The translations under genes were made by a program, and so were the position numbers. Of a stretch of DNA of 64,000 nt, positions 19,252 through 39,213 are shown piece by piece (position 1 is the first letter of the stretch; the number at the start of each line of letters is the position of its first letter). The notes under the pieces were generated by a model, which was not told where the DNA came from, did not search any database, and was given only the letters and a program-made list of their open reading frames with translations. Origin of the DNA: Rhizobiales bacterium SYSU XM002 (lineage in GTDB: Bacteria; Pseudomonadota; Alphaproteobacteria; Rhizobiales; Beijerinckiaceae); NCBI GenBank assembly GCA_009846685.1, contig VWVY01000001.1, positions 744,001-808,000 on the forward strand, written 5' to 3'.

Positions 19252-19968
19252 TCAGGCCTCCGTCTGTTCTTCGGCCGAAGCGGGCGCTTCATTGCCGAGG
19301 CGGAACTTGCCGGGAACCGGCGCATCCTTGTGGGCAGGTTTCTTGATCGCGTCGCGAACCGTAATCCAACCGCCCTTGACGCCGGGAACGGCACCTTCGA
19401 CGAGGATCAGGCCACGCTCGGCATCCGTGCGAACGACCTTGAGGTTGAGCGTGGTGACGCGCTCGACACCGAGATGGCCCGGCATCTTCTTGTTCTTGAA
19501 CGTGCGGCCCGGATCCTGACGGCCACCGGTCGAACCGATCGAGCGGTGCGAGACCGAGACGCCGTGGGTGGCACGCAAACCGCCGAAGTTCCAGCGCTTC
19601 ATGCCGCCCGCGAAACCCTTACCGGTCGTGGTGCCGGTGACATCCACGTACTGGCCCGGAACGAAATGATCGGCGGTGATTTCCGCGCCGACGGGGATCA
19701 GGCCCTGATCGTCCACGCGAAACTCGACGAGCTTCATGCGCGGCTCGACCTTGGCGACCGCGAAGCGCTCGCGCTCGGCCTTCGAGACGTTCTTCGGCTT
19801 GGCCTTGCCCGCGCCGAGCTGAACGGCAACGTATCCGTCGCGTTCGGACGTGCGATGGGCGACCACCTGGCAGCCATCCAGCTTCAGAACTGTGACAGGG
19901 ACGTGCTCCCCGCCATCGTTGAAGACTCGGGTCATGCCGAGCTTCTGTGCAATTACCCCTGACCTCAT
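19252..19968 (-). CDS. rplC: 50S ribosomal protein L3, C-terminally extended
   Basis: This 238 aa protein begins [28 protein letters not shown]. The signature [25 protein letters not shown] and GQDPGRT-type loop sit at the peptidyl-transferase entry, and [20 protein letters not shown] includes the Gln that PrmB methylates in other bacteria. About 25 C-terminal residues (ending [12 protein letters not shown]) exceed the E. coli length, as in other alphaproteobacteria. Confidence 0.97.
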   Translation of the reverse strand: MRSGVIAQKLGMTRVFNDGGEHVPVTVLKLDGCQVVAHRTSERDGYVAVQLGAGKAKPKNVSKAERERFAVAKVEPRMKLVEFRVDDQGLIPVGAEITADHFVPGQYVDVTGTTTGKGFAGGMKRWNFGGLRATHGVSVSHRSIGSTGGRQDPGRTFKNKKMPGHLGVERVTTLNLKVVRTDAERGLILVEGAVPGVKGGWITVRDAIKKPAHKDAPVPGKFRLGNEAPASAEEQTEA

Positions 19969-20023
19969 GGGCGATTTTCCTTATTCCAGAGGAGGTCCAA
20001 CAATTCCGGGCGCTTGTGGGCGC

Positions 20024-20332
20024 TCAGAGACGGATTTCGACGTCGACACCGGCGGCGAGGTCGAGCTTCATCAGCGCGTCCACGGTCTGCGGGGTCGGGT
20101 CGACGATATCGAGCACGCGCTTGTGCGTGCGGATCTCGAACTGCTCGCGGCTCTTCTTGTCGACGTGCGGCGAGCGGTTCACGGTGAACTTCTCGATCCG
20201 CGTCGGAAGCGGAATCGGGCCGCGAACCTGCGCGCCCGTGCGCTTCGCCGTCGAAACGATCTCGCGCGTCGAGGTATCGAGCACGCGGTGATCGAAGGCC
20301 TTGAGGCGGATGCGGATGGTCTGTCCGTTCAT
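20024..20332 (-). CDS. rpsJ: 30S ribosomal protein S10 (NusE)
   Basis: This 102 aa protein begins [19 protein letters not shown] and has [35 protein letters not shown]. Besides its ribosomal place in the 30S head, S10 joins NusB and NusG in antitermination complexes, and nusG is also in this window. It is the first gene of the S10 sub-operon after tuf1. Confidence 0.98.
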   Translation of the reverse strand: MNGQTIRIRLKAFDHRVLDTSTREIVSTAKRTGAQVRGPIPLPTRIEKFTVNRSPHVDKKSREQFEIRTHKRVLDIVDPTPQTVDALMKLDLAAGVDVEIRL

Positions 20333-20382
20333 CGCATTATTCCCTGGCTCTTGCCATGCTCCCCCTGCGGGAAGCGGTGATG

Positions 20383-20398
20383 GAAGGTCGCCCTTCCG
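20383..20398 (-). other. GNRA-capped hairpin in rpsJ leader
   Basis: On the minus strand GGAAGG-GCGA-CCTTCC forms a perfect 6-bp stem with a GNRA tetraloop, 51 bases upstream of the rpsJ ATG and just after the tuf1 terminator. It may stabilise or regulate the S10 mRNA 5' end. Confidence 0.45.
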
Positions 20399-20409
20399 TT
20401 CCATTCTTC

Positions 20410-20448
20410 AAAAAGCGAAGGCGCACCGCCATAGGCCGGCGGCGCGCC
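20410..20448 (-). terminator. Terminator/attenuator between tuf1 and rpsJ
   Basis: The minus strand has an 11-bp stem GGCGCGCCGCC / GGCGGTGCGCC (one G-U pair), loop GGCCTAT, then TTCGCTTTTTG. It lies directly after tuf1 and probably ends or attenuates the str operon before the S10 operon. Confidence 0.65.
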
Positions 20449-20463
20449 GATCACGTTTCAGGC

Positions 20464-21654
<1,191 letters not shown>

Positions 21655-21723
21655 CGTGGCACTCCTGAATGTCAGCGCGTGGCGCTGGATTGCGTGGACG
21701 ATGCGGGCGGACCCGCACCGGAA

Positions 21724-23811
21724 TTAGGCGTATTTTGCGATCACCTCTTCCGCGACGTTGCGCGGAACTTCGGCGTAATGGTCGAACACCATCGAGAACG
21801 AGGCGCGGCCCTGGCTGAACGAGCGCAGCGCGTTCACGTAGCCGAACATGTTGGCGAGCGGCACCATCGCGTTCACGACGTTGGCGTTGCCGCGCATGTC
21901 CTGGCCCTGGATCTGGCCACGGCGGGAGTTGAGATCGCCGATGACCGAACCGGTGTATTCCTCGGGAGAGACAACCTCGACCTTCATGATCGGCTCGAGC
22001 AGCACCGCACCGGCCTTCTGAAGGGCCTCGCGCAGACCCTGTCGGGCAGCGATTTCGAACGCGATGGCCGAGGAGTCGACCTCGTGGTACGCACCGTCCG
22101 TGAGGACGACCTTGACGTCCACCACCGGGAAGCCCGCGAGCGGACCGGAACCAACGACGCTCTCAAGGCCCTTCTCGACGCCCGGGATGTATTCCTTGGG
22201 CACCGAACCGCCGATGACCTTCGATTCGAACACGAAGCCGGCATTCGGCTCGCTCGGCTCGACCGTGAACTTGATGCGGGCGAACTGACCCGAACCACCC
22301 GACTGCTTCTTGTGGGTGTAGTCATGCTCGACCGAGCGGGTGATCGTCTCGCGGTAGGCCACCTGCGGCGCGCCGACATTCACCTCGACCTTGTGGGTCC
22401 GCTTGAGGATGTCGACCTTGATGTCGAGATGGAGTTCGCCCATGCCCTTGATGATCGTCTGGCCGGACTCGACGTCGGTCGAGACACGGAAGGACGGATC
22501 CTCGGCGGCAAGCTTGCCCAGCGCGATCGCCATCTTTTCCTGGTCGCCCTTGGTCTTGGGCTCGATCGCCATTTCGATGACCGGCTCCGGGAATTCCATG
22601 CGCTCGAGCACGACCTGCTTGTTCGGGTCGCACAGCGTATCGCCGGTGCGGCTGTCCTTGAGGCCGATCACGGCGATGATGTCGCCGGCATAGGCTTCCT
22701 TGATCTCTTCGCGGTTGTTGGCGTGCATCAGCAGCATGCGGCCGATGCGCTCCTTCTTCTCGCGTGTCGAGTTGGCGAGTGACATGCCCGACTCGAGCTT
22801 GCCAGAGTAGATACGGCAGAAGGTCAGAACGCCATAGGGGTCGTCCATGATCTTGAACGCGAGCAGCGCGAGCGGCTCGCTGTCCGAAGACTTGCGCTCA
22901 ACTTCTTCGCCGGTGTCGGCGTCGACGCCCTTGATGGCCGGGCGGTCGAGCGGGTTCGGCAGGAAGTCGACGACCGCATCGAGCAGCGTCTGCACGCCCT
23001 TGTTCTTGAACGCCGAGCCGCAGAGCACCGGATAGAAAGCGCCCGTCAGAACGGCCTTGCGGATGCAGGTGCGCAGCGTCTCTTCCGACGGCTCGTTGCC
23101 TTCGAGATAGGCTTCCATCGCCGCGTCGTCCATCTCGACGGCGGCCTCGATCATTTCCTCGCGATACTGCTTCGCCTTGTCGACGAGGTCAGCGGGGATA
23201 TCGATGTCGCGATAGGACGCGCCGAGCGCATCGTCATCCCAGACGACGCCCTTCATGCGGATGAGGTCGACGATGCCCTTGAAATCCGATTCCGCGCCGA
23301 TCGGCAGCTGGATCGCGACGGGCTTCGCACCGAGGCGAACCTTGATGTCGTCGAGGCAGCGGTAGAAGTCCGCGCCGATCTTGTCCATCTTGTTCGCGAA
23401 AACGATCCGCGGAACCTTGTACTTGTCGCCCTGACGCCAGACCGTCTCGGTCTGCGGCTCGACGCCCTGGTTCGAATCGAGCACGCAGACGGCGCCGTCG
23501 AGCACGCGCAGCGAACGCTCGACCTCGATGGTGAAGTCAACGTGGCCGGGGGTGTCGATGATGTTCAGGCGCTTCTTCTTGCCGTCACGACCTTCCCAGA
23601 ACGCGGTCGTCGCGGCCGAGGTGATGGTGATGCCGCGCTCCTGCTCCTGCTCCATGAAGTCCATGGTCGCGGCGCCTTCGTGCACTTCACCGATCTTATG
23701 GCTCTTGCCGGTGTAGTAAAGGATGCGCTCGGTCGTCGTCGTCTTGCCGGCATCGATGTGGGCCATGATGCCGAAGTTACGGTAATCCTCGAGCGGATAT
23801 TGGCGGGCCAT
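21724..23811 (-). CDS. fusA: Elongation factor G
   Basis: This 695 aa translocation GTPase has [19 protein letters not shown] (P-loop), [18 protein letters not shown] (G3) and [12 protein letters not shown] (G4). Domain IV carries [11 protein letters not shown] and the C-terminal domain carries [10 protein letters not shown]. Standard length, with no sign of the shorter FusB or mitochondrial-type variants. It lies between rpsG and tuf1. Confidence 0.99.
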   Translation of the reverse strand: MARQYPLEDYRNFGIMAHIDAGKTTTTERILYYTGKSHKIGEVHEGAATMDFMEQEQERGITITSAATTAFWEGRDGKKKRLNIIDTPGHVDFTIEVERSLRVLDGAVCVLDSNQGVEPQTETVWRQGDKYKVPRIVFANKMDKIGADFYRCLDDIKVRLGAKPVAIQLPIGAESDFKGIVDLIRMKGVVWDDDALGASYRDIDIPADLVDKAKQYREEMIEAAVEMDDAAMEAYLEGNEPSEETLRTCIRKAVLTGAFYPVLCGSAFKNKGVQTLLDAVVDFLPNPLDRPAIKGVDADTGEEVERKSSDSEPLALLAFKIMDDPYGVLTFCRIYSGKLESGMSLANSTREKKERIGRMLLMHANNREEIKEAYAGDIIAVIGLKDSRTGDTLCDPNKQVVLERMEFPEPVIEMAIEPKTKGDQEKMAIALGKLAAEDPSFRVSTDVESGQTIIKGMGELHLDIKVDILKRTHKVEVNVGAPQVAYRETITRSVEHDYTHKKQSGGSGQFARIKFTVEPSEPNAGFVFESKVIGGSVPKEYIPGVEKGLESVVGSGPLAGFPVVDVKVVLTDGAYHEVDSSAIAFEIAARQGLREALQKAGAVLLEPIMKVEVVSPEEYTGSVIGDLNSRRGQIQGQDMRGNANVVNAMVPLANMFGYVNALRSFSQGRASFSMVFDHYAEVPRNVAEEVIAKYA

Positions 23812-23847
23812 GATGAAGTGTCCTCGTCCTGAACGGTGCGGGGGTTG

Positions 23848-24318
23848 TTACCAGCGGTAATGCGAGAAGGCGCGGTTCGCTTCCGCCATGCGGTGCGTCT
23901 CTTCGCGCTTCTTCACGGCATTGCCGCGGTTGTTGGCGGCATCGAGCAACTCGGCGGAGAGACGCTCGACCATCGTCTTGTCGTTGCGGGCGCGGGCCGC
24001 GTTGATGATCCAGCGGATCGCGAGAGCCTGACGGCGCTCGGCGCGGACTTCAACCGGAACCTGGTAGGTCGCACCGCCGACGCGGCGGGAGCGGACCTCG
24101 ACGGCCGGCGCAACGTTGTCGAGCGCCTGCTTGAACAGCGGCAGCGGCTCGGCCTTGGCCTTGCTTTCGATGATGTCGAAGGCACCGTAGACGATCTTCT
24201 CGGCGACCGACTTCTTGCCCTCGTACATGACGGCGTTCATGAACTTCGTGAGAACGATGTCGCCGAACTTGGCGTCCGGGATGATTTCGCGCTTTTCGGC
24301 GGCGTGACGGCGAGACAT
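23848..24318 (-). CDS. rpsG: 30S ribosomal protein S7
   Basis: This 156 aa protein begins [20 protein letters not shown] and has the signature [24 protein letters not shown]. It ends in [14 protein letters not shown]7 starts assembly of the 30S head, contacts E-site tRNA, and in E. coli is the str-operon repressor. It lies between rpsL and fusA. Confidence 0.98.
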   Translation of the reverse strand: MSRRHAAEKREIIPDAKFGDIVLTKFMNAVMYEGKKSVAEKIVYGAFDIIESKAKAEPLPLFKQALDNVAPAVEVRSRRVGGATYQVPVEVRAERRQALAIRWIINAARARNDKTMVERLSAELLDAANNRGNAVKKREETHRMAEANRAFSHYRW

Positions 24319-24329
24319 GATCTAACCTC

Positions 24330-24701
24330 TTACTTCGGACGCTTGGCGCCGTACTTCGAACGGCGCTGCTTGCGGTTCTTGACGCCCTGCGTATCGAGAA
24401 CGCCGCGCAGGATGTGGTAGCGAACGCCCGGAAGGTCCTTCACGCGGCCACCGCGGATCATGACGACCGAGTGCTCCTGAAGGTTATGGCCTTCGCCGGG
24501 GATGTAGCCGATGACCTCGAAGCCGTTGGTCAGGCGCACCTTGGCGACCTTACGAAGCGCCGAGTTCGGCTTCTTCGGGGTCGTGGTGTAGACGCGCGTG
24601 CAGACGCCGCGCTTCTGCGGGCAAGCTTCAAGCGCCGGGACCTTGTTCCGGTTCTTGACGGCTTCCCGGGGCTTCCGGATCAGCTGGCTAATTGTCGGCA
24701 T
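24330..24701 (-). CDS. rpsL: 30S ribosomal protein S12
   Basis: This 123 aa protein begins [15 protein letters not shown] and has [25 protein letters not shown] and [14 protein letters not shown]. The lysines that mutate in streptomycin resistance (K43 in PKKPNS, K88 in GRVKDLPG) are wild type. S12 monitors codon-anticodon geometry. It is the first gene of the str operon, and the open frame further upstream is leader sequence. Confidence 0.98.
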   Translation of the reverse strand: MPTISQLIRKPREAVKNRNKVPALEACPQKRGVCTRVYTTTPKKPNSALRKVAKVRLTNGFEVIGYIPGEGHNLQEHSVVMIRGGRVKDLPGVRYHILRGVLDTQGVKNRKQRRSKYGAKRPK

Positions 24702-25154
24702 TCGATGCCCTTCTCTTCGCGTTCGCTCCCTCGGGAGCTTTTGAACCCCTTGGGATGGCCCGCCGGGTTCCTGACCGTTTGATGCTCCTTTCGGAGCTGT
24801 TCCCCGCGCCACCGGCGGAAAACCCGCCATGAAGCGCAAAAACGCGCCGTCTGGGCCATGCCAAAGCGGGGCCCAAATGGCGCCTAAACCAGAGGATCGA
24901 TGAGGGTTTCCCCTCCCGATCATGACCGGCTCGATCCGGATTCCGAACGAAATCCCTGACCGACTGAATTCCAGGTCGCTAGAAAGGCAGCGTTTGATTC
25001 GGGTCGTTTCGCGTAAGTTCCGCGAAGCATGCACAAATCACGGCCTGCCGAGTGGGGTGCTTCTGACTCGGCCTTACCCGAATGTCAACCGCAAATTCGC
25101 ACGATCCTGCCGTGCACGGGACGCAGAGCCGGTCCCGCACCGCCGGCGCCTCGC
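24702..25154 (-). promoter_or_regulatory. str operon promoter/leader region, no gene
   Basis: This 453-base stretch lies upstream of rpsL. Two perfect hairpins are visible on the minus strand: GCTCCC-GA-GGGAGC (24725-24738) and GCTCC-GAAA-GGAGC (24784-24797). A consensus -35 TTGACA lies at 25083-25088, but the hexamer 17 bases on (CAGAAG, 25060-25065) is a poor -10, so the promoter is only a candidate. A further CGGGAC/GTCCCG stem (25118-25138) follows the host-attachment gene. No convincing open reading frame. Confidence 0.4.
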
Positions 25155-25601
25155 TCAAGCCCGCTGCTGCCCGCTTTCCAGCGCTTCCGCGACGCGCCGT
25201 TCGACCAGCCCTGCATCTGCTTTGGTCAGATCGGCATTGACCTCGCCGCCTAGCTTCGCGCGAAGCACGGCTGTCAGATGTTTGCGGATCGCACCCAGCG
25301 CCTTCGGCGGCGCGACGATCACCAGTCGGTCGAAGGCCGTCTCATGCGCGTCGAGCCAAGCGACCGCCTCGGCAAGGAAGACGTCCTCAATCTCCTGCCG
25401 AGGGTCAGCATGCTCCTCGACGCCGTAGCGACGGTTCCCCACTGAGGCGTAACCCGTTGCCCGCTCTCCGGCCTCGACCGAGGCCGTGTTGACGCGCGTC
25501 GTTTCCGGTACGGGCACGAGGCGGGGCGTTCTTCCCTCCCCGGTCAGCACCTCGCTGCGTCCGCCATCGCAGACGAGCACATAAATCCGTTCCTGTCGCA
25601 T
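25155..25601 (-). CDS. Host attachment family protein (PF10116-like)
   Basis: This 148 aa protein starts at ATG 25601 behind TTGAGGAGAGCATC. It resembles the host_attach family: an N-terminal strand YVLVCDGGRSEVL, a charged middle, and RLVIVAPPKALGAIRKHLTAVL followed by EVNADLTKADAG, which resembles eukaryotic release factor 1 / Pelota-like folds. The family name comes from an Agrobacterium plant-attachment mutant and the biochemical role is not known. It is 10 bases after the phasin gene, so the two are probably co-transcribed. Confidence 0.85.
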   Translation of the reverse strand: MRQERIYVLVCDGGRSEVLTGEGRTPRLVPVPETTRVNTASVEAGERATGYASVGNRRYGVEEHADPRQEIEDVFLAEAVAWLDAHETAFDRLVIVAPPKALGAIRKHLTAVLRAKLGGEVNADLTKADAGLVERRVAEALESGQQRA

Positions 25602-25611
25602 GATGCTCTCC

Positions 25612-25977
25612 TCAAGCCGCCTTGCGATTCCGCATCGCGCCGGGCGCTGCGGAGAGAATACGGTCGCCGGCCTCGCGCGTGATTTCGCCGATCCGCGTAA
25701 CAACCTTGCGGTATTCGTCGGCGCTCTGCACGAAGAACTGCGCTTCCTTTTCGCCGACGCTCGCTGCGTCGGTGCAGCCTCGCAAGCCTTCGAGCAATCC
25801 CGCTTGCGCGTCGAGCCGCGCCGAAACGAACCGCAGCCCTTCAAGACCAAGCCCGAGCCAGACATCAAGCGCCAGTTGCTGCATCTCGCGGAAGTTGGCC
25901 AATCCGGCCTTGGCCGCATCGCCCGAAGCACCAAAAAGCGCCCGGAAATCGAAGATCGGCAGATCGTGGTTCTTCAT
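25612..25977 (-). CDS. Phasin-family protein
   Basis: This 121 aa helical protein has the pattern of short phasins: FREMQQLALDVWLGLGLEGLRFVSARLDAQAGLLEGL, then FVQSADEYRKVVTRIGEITREAGDRIL. Phasins coat polyhydroxyalkanoate granules or act as small chaperones. No pha genes are nearby. It is placed after the rpoC terminator and before the host-attachment gene, breaking the usual rpoC-rpsL adjacency. Confidence 0.8.
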   Translation of the reverse strand: MKNHDLPIFDFRALFGASGDAAKAGLANFREMQQLALDVWLGLGLEGLRFVSARLDAQAGLLEGLRGCTDAASVGEKEAQFFVQSADEYRKVVTRIGEITREAGDRILSAAPGAMRNRKAA

Positions 25978-26098
25978 GACAACCCCCTTTCAGGAATGTC
26001 TTGCGCCCCACTACAGAAGATGCCGCCCTATAAAGAAGCTCGCATGATCGCTTCCGTTTCGGCACTGACCCAGATCAATCTGGCATCAAACCGCCATG

Positions 26099-26128
26099 AA
26101 AAAAGGGCGGAGTCGAAGCCCCGCCCTT
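26099..26128 (-). terminator. Rho-independent terminator after rpoC
   Basis: The minus strand reads AAGGGCGG (stem), an inner GGCTTCGACT loop, CCGCCCTT, then TTTT. It lies 26 bases past the rpoC stop and ends the rplJL-rpoBC unit. Confidence 0.85.
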
Positions 26129-26153
26129 CATTCCGGTTGGACCTAGCGTACGT

Positions 26154-30341
<4,188 letters not shown>

Positions 30342-30437
30342 CAGTCGTCTCCTGAAGGGCGATGGGAGCAACGGCTCCTCAATCAGCCCCGAATCCTGAT
30401 CAAATCGGTCTCAATAGATAGCGCCGGGACTACCGGC

Positions 30438-30459
30438 CGGGAGGGGCTTTCCCCTCCCG
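30438..30459 (-). other. Perfect 9-bp hairpin in the rpoB-rpoC gap
   Basis: The minus strand has CGGGAGGGG-AAAG-CCCCTCCCG, a perfect 9-bp GC stem with a four-base loop. It starts 15 bases after the rpoB stop and has no T-run, so it is probably an mRNA processing, stability or weak attenuation element that tunes beta versus beta' output. Confidence 0.65.
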
Positions 30460-30474
30460 TCACTATTTGGCGTG

Positions 30475-34626
<4,152 letters not shown>

Positions 34627-34780
34627 CTTGATCCTCGTTAAAGCACTTCCAGAATTCAAAAATGGAGTGTGGATCGCAACCCAGACTCCTTCCGTCAAAA
34701 ACGGCCGACCGGAACTCTCTCAGAGACAAGAATTCGGGTCGGGCGTCCTCTGGTCCGCGAGGGCTCCGCCCCTTGAGACC

Positions 34781-34811
34781 AAAAGTCCCGCGCGGGGAAA
34801 ACCCGCGCGGG
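34781..34811 (-). terminator. rplL-rpoB intergenic terminator/attenuator
   Basis: On the minus strand CCCGCGCGGG-TTTTC-CCCGCGCGGG is followed by ACTTTTGG. The 10-bp arms are themselves palindromic. It lies 33 bases after rplL and about 155 before rpoB, where many bacteria have an attenuator that lets only part of the transcripts enter rpoBC. Confidence 0.65.
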
Positions 34812-34843
34812 TCAATCTTCGGTTCAGCCCGCGAGGGCCGAAA

Positions 34844-35227
<384 letters not shown>

Positions 35228-35318
35228 GGTATGTTCCTTCGGCTCTATATCAGGTTTCGTTTTCGGTTCTCATGAGGCTGCCCGGAAAGCCGGGATGCCT
35301 CGCATCGGGTATTTCGTC

Positions 35319-35837
35319 TCAGGCTGCTTCGTCTCGCTTGGCATAAGCCCCGAACACGCGCGCCAGCTTGGCGGCGGGCGCGGTCGAGAGCTGCGCGATC
35401 TTCGTCGCCGGGGCCTGGATGAGGCCGACGAGCTTGGCGCGCAGTTCATCGAGCGACGGCATGGTGGCGAGTGCCTTCACACCATTCGCATCAAGGGCCG
35501 TCTTGCCCATCGCACCGCCAAGGACGACGAACTTATCGTTCGCCTTGGCGAAATCGGTGGCCACCTTCGGAGCCGCGACCGGATCCGCCGAGTAGGCGAG
35601 AATGGTCGGGCCCTTCATGAGGCCGGCGATGGACGCAACGTCAGTGCCATCGAGCGCGATCTTCACGAGGCGGTTCTTCGCAACCCGCACCGTGGCGCCA
35701 GCCTGCTTCATCTCCTTGCGGAGCTGCTGCATCTGGGCGACGGTCAGGCCGGAATAATGCGCGACGACGACAACGCCGGTGTTCTTGAACACCGCGTTCA
35801 GCGTCGAGACGAGCTCTTCTTTTCCAGCTCTATCCAC
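35319..35837 (-). CDS. rplJ: 50S ribosomal protein L10
   Basis: This 172 aa protein starts at GTG 35837 ([14 protein letters not shown]), with GGAGAAGACAC before it. The N-terminal RNA-binding domain ([37 protein letters not shown]) and the helical C-terminal L7/L12-binding tail are present. L10 with L12 represses its own mRNA in bacteria, and a candidate leader lies upstream at 36201-36295. Confidence 0.97.
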   Translation of the reverse strand: MDRAGKEELVSTLNAVFKNTGVVVVAHYSGLTVAQMQQLRKEMKQAGATVRVAKNRLVKIALDGTDVASIAGLMKGPTILAYSADPVAAPKVATDFAKANDKFVVLGGAMGKTALDANGVKALATMPSLDELRAKLVGLIQAPATKIAQLSTAPAAKLARVFGAYAKRDEAA

Positions 35838-36450
35838 GTGTCTTCTCCGGATCGGGAAGAAATCTTCCCTCTCTGCGCTCTGCCATCCTCCGGCGGCGCG
35901 TCATGGACGGCTTGACCAGAAGGACAACGGTTGAAAGGCAGGTTTCCCTGCCCCGAGCCCCTCCCCCTTGCGGAAGAACGGACCCACCTGTCCCCCTGGA
36001 ACGCGCGGGATACCCCGCGAATACCCAAGGCCGAGAAAACGAAACCCTCTCCCCCGGATCACCCGGCGGCGATGAATTTCCCTTCCCCATCTATGCAGGC
36101 TCCACGTTCGGGGATCGGCTATCCCCGGCGCGCCGCCCTTTCCACGGAAAGGAGCGGATGATTAAGCGATTGCGTCAAAAACCTTGCCCTGATCGCTCTC
36201 GCGAACCGGATGGACAGGATTTTCTGGCAACCTTTGCACCTGCAGTCTCGGACAGGATTGACTGTCACCGGCAACGGGAGCACCTTCCGGTTCGCCCGTC
36301 CGCGACAGCTCGTCAATCACACGATTGACGACAAAAAAGAATCGCGGGAAGCCCACGATCCTTCTCTGCAAGCTGTGCTCAATAATGCCTTGCTTCCGCG
36401 AGCGCAAGAGGGGGACTTGACAAAATCCCAATCTTTGTTCCGGCAAGGGC
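35838..36450 (-). promoter_or_regulatory. rplJL-rpoBC promoter and long leader, no gene
   Basis: This 613-base stretch between the acyltransferase gene and rplJ has no convincing frame. On the minus strand a candidate promoter reads TTGCGC (36402-36407), 17-base spacer, TATTGA (36379-36384). Downstream come an L10-site candidate (36201-36295) and three compact hairpins: CCTTTCC-GT-GGAAAGG (36137-36152), GGGGAT-AGCCG-ATCCCC (36110-36126) and CGCGGG-GTAT-CCCGCG (36004-36019). The leader would be over 500 nucleotides long. Confidence 0.45.
36201..36295 (-). promoter_or_regulatory. Candidate L10 autoregulatory leader in rplJ mRNA
   Basis: The minus-strand arms GCGAACCGG (36295-36287) and CCGGTTCGC (36209-36201) form a perfect 9-bp closing helix around 77 bases. 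The enclosed segment contains CCGAGACTGCAGGTGCAAAGG, a purine-rich stretch resembling L10-binding leaders, and two copies of AATCCTGTCC (plus-strand 36212-36221 and 36250-36259). The architecture fits a multibranch L10(L12)4 site. The call rests on pattern and position only. Confidence 0.45.
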
Positions 36451-37596
36451 CTACGCCATCGCCGGCTGCGCCGCGCCTTCGACAGCTGTCTTCTTCTGGC
36501 CCGACACCATGAACGGCTTCTCGATGAAGCGATAGGTCTTGGACGAAATCACGATCGTCAACGCGAGCAGCGCCACGATCACCGCGAGGTCGATCGCCGT
36601 GCCGCCGAAGGTGAAGATGCGTTCGTTGCCCGCGCCCGCCGCCGTCAGCGGCCACTTGGTGATCTTCTCGACGAGCACCAGCGCGAGGCGCAGCGCGTAA
36701 TAGAGCAGCGCATGGACAAGATAGATCGAATAGGACCAGCGGCCGAGCGCCTGCACCGGCGCGCTTTCGAGCGCCGCGGTCATCCAGCCCCTGCCCTGGC
36801 TGAAGACGATGATGACGACCGCGAAGACAAGCGGCGCGATCAGCGAGGTCGCGTTGACGCCCGTCGAGATCAGGTAGCTCACGAGCGCCAGCACGACTGC
36901 GATCTCGGTGCCGGTGCTGCCCTCGACCTCGAAGCGGTCGGACGTTACGAGGCGATAGGTCACCGCACCGATGAAGAAGCCATAGATGGCCCGCAGCAGG
37001 CCGAAATCATGCGTCGCGAACAGCCAGATCGGCGAGAACCACGCCACGCCCACGAGACCGAGGCCGGCGATAGCCAGCAGCGCCAGCGTATTGCGACCAC
37101 GGAACAGCAGCATCGCGGCGGCGAAGATCAGGTAGGTCCAGAACTCGACCGAGATCGACCAGGCCGGGCCGTTCCATGTCGTTGTCCCGTGAAGGTTCAG
37201 CGACTGTGTCATTGTGATGTTGGTGAGCAGCGCCGCCCATGACCGCGAATTCGTGAACGGGCCATCGTCGATGGGAAGCGAGACGAAAGCGCCCATAGCG
37301 GCCTTCAGCAGCTCGATCCCGAAGAACGCCAGCAGAATGGAAAAATGCAGCGGCCAGATGCGCCAGAAGCGCTTCGCCACGAATTCCTTCGCCGAATCCG
37401 CACTATCGAGGCGCTTGCCCCAGGCGTGCATCATCACGAAGCCGGAGAGCACGAAGAAGAAATCGACGAACAATTCCCAGTTCTTCCAGCCCGCCATGTC
37501 GCGCAGCGGATTGGCGATCGGCGCATGATAGAACGCGATCGCCAGCGCCGCGATGCCACGCCAGCCGTCCAGTGCCTCAAAACGTTTCGCGCTCAT
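36451..37596 (-). CDS. Acyltransferase-3 family membrane protein (OafA-like)
   Basis: This 381 aa integral membrane protein begins MSAKRFEALDGWRGIAALAIAFYH, the typical acyltransferase-3 start with the conserved R and H near the first helix. It continues with FFFVLSGFVMM, AKRFWRIWPLH and WSISVEFWTYL. About ten hydrophobic segments follow, ending SSKTYRFIEKPFM. These enzymes O-acetylate or O-acylate polysaccharide, lipid or peptidoglycan sugars. The acceptor is unknown. It is inserted between rplA and rplJ, which are normally adjacent, and lies just after the rplKA terminator. Confidence 0.9.
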   Translation of the reverse strand: MSAKRFEALDGWRGIAALAIAFYHAPIANPLRDMAGWKNWELFVDFFFVLSGFVMMHAWGKRLDSADSAKEFVAKRFWRIWPLHFSILLAFFGIELLKAAMGAFVSLPIDDGPFTNSRSWAALLTNITMTQSLNLHGTTTWNGPAWSISVEFWTYLIFAAAMLLFRGRNTLALLAIAGLGLVGVAWFSPIWLFATHDFGLLRAIYGFFIGAVTYRLVTSDRFEVEGSTGTEIAVVLALVSYLISTGVNATSLIAPLVFAVVIIVFSQGRGWMTAALESAPVQALGRWSYSIYLVHALLYYALRLALVLVEKITKWPLTAAGAGNERIFTFGGTAIDLAVIVALLALTIVISSKTYRFIEKPFMVSGQKKTAVEGAAQPAMA

Positions 37597-37658
37597 GTTT
37601 CACTCCGGGACAAAACTGATCCGATGGAGACATGACTGCAACCTGGAGGCCAAAAATG

Positions 37659-37685
37659 AAAAAACCCCGCGCTTGCGGCGCGGGG
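37659..37685 (-). terminator. Rho-independent terminator after rplA
   Basis: On the minus strand CCCCGCGC-CGCAA-GCGCGGGG is followed by TTTTTT. It begins 31 bases past the rplA stop and isolates rplKA from the acyltransferase gene. Confidence 0.9.
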
Positions 37686-37715
37686 CTGTTCAAAAGCCGG
37701 TGAGCACAACGTGCT

Positions 37716-38429
<714 letters not shown>

Positions 38430-38433
38430 GTTC

Positions 38434-38883
38434 TTAGCCCACCACCTCGAGGCCCATCGCACGGGCGGAACCACGGATCTGCTCGACGGCCGATTCGATC
38501 GTGTCGCAATTCATGTCGACGATCTTCTTCTCGGCGATCTCACGCAGCTGCTTCTCGGTCACCTTGCCGACGAAGGCGCCCTTGCCCGGCGTCTTGGAGC
38601 CGGAGGCCGGCTTCTTGCCGAGCTTGAGGTTCGCGGCCTTCTTGAGGAAGAAGGTCACCGGCGGCTGCTTCATCTCGAAGGTGAAGGAGCGGTCGGCGTA
38701 AGCGGTGATGATGACGGGGATCGGCATCCCCTTTTCCATCTGCTGGGTCTTCGCGTTGAAGGCCTTGCAGAATTCCATGATGTTCAGGCCGCGCTGACCC
38801 AGAGCCGGACCAACAGGCGGCGCCGGCTTGGCATCGCCCGCCGGGATCTGCAGCTTGATAAAGCCGATGATTTTCTTTGCCAT
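38434..38883 (-). CDS. rplK: 50S ribosomal protein L11
   Basis: This 149 aa protein begins [35 protein letters not shown], the thiostrepton/RelA-signalling N-terminal domain with the proline hinge. The C-terminal rRNA-binding domain ends [24 protein letters not shown]. It binds the GTPase-associated centre. GGAG lies seven bases before the ATG. It is the first gene of rplKA, separated from nusG by an inserted plus-strand gene. Confidence 0.98.
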   Translation of the reverse strand: MAKKIIGFIKLQIPAGDAKPAPPVGPALGQRGLNIMEFCKAFNAKTQQMEKGMPIPVIITAYADRSFTFEMKQPPVTFFLKKAANLKLGKKPASGSKTPGKGAFVGKVTEKQLREIAEKKIVDMNCDTIESAVEQIRGSARAMGLEVVG

Positions 38884-39213
38884 TGTTCTCTCCAAAAGCC
38901 TCAAGGCCCAAAGGAAGGGAACCCCCTGCCGTCAGACCAATTTGGCTCGTTGCTGGACCGTGGTGGGGCTTACCGTTTCACCTCGCGAGCACGAGAATGA
39001 AAACCGCCTTCCACGGGTTTACCCGGGAAATTAAATCTCCCCGGAAAGCGTGCCCTTTATGCCAAAATCAGCTGTCGATCAAGGCGGAAATTCGGGTTCG
39101 AACGCTCAATCACGACGCAGGCCCCCGGTCTCTGCACCACATTGCAACGAGAGCGCGCTGCTACTAAACGATGTTGATGCGAATGTGCATGAACGCATCC
39201 GGAAGGCAAGACC
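38884..39213. promoter_or_regulatory. Divergent promoter region of rplKA and the methyltransferase gene
   Basis: This 330-base stretch has no gene. Minus strand, toward rplK: TTGATC (39077-39082), 17 bases, TAAAGG (39054-39059), giving a leader of about 165 bases with GGTG/CACC and CCCGGG pairing potential that could be an L1 site. Plus strand, toward 39214: TTGCAA (39142-39147), 17 bases, TAAACG (39165-39170). Both use the same TAA-rich -10 type seen before secE and tuf2. Confidence 0.4.

Noticed and set aside
24702-25154. Small plus-strand frames in the str leader (for example 25029-25253)
   Set aside because: No ribosome site, composition like leader DNA, and overlap with the host-attachment gene end.
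36417-36422. Plus-strand TTGACA as a promoter
   Set aside because: No acceptable -10 at 16-18 bases and no plus-strand gene downstream.
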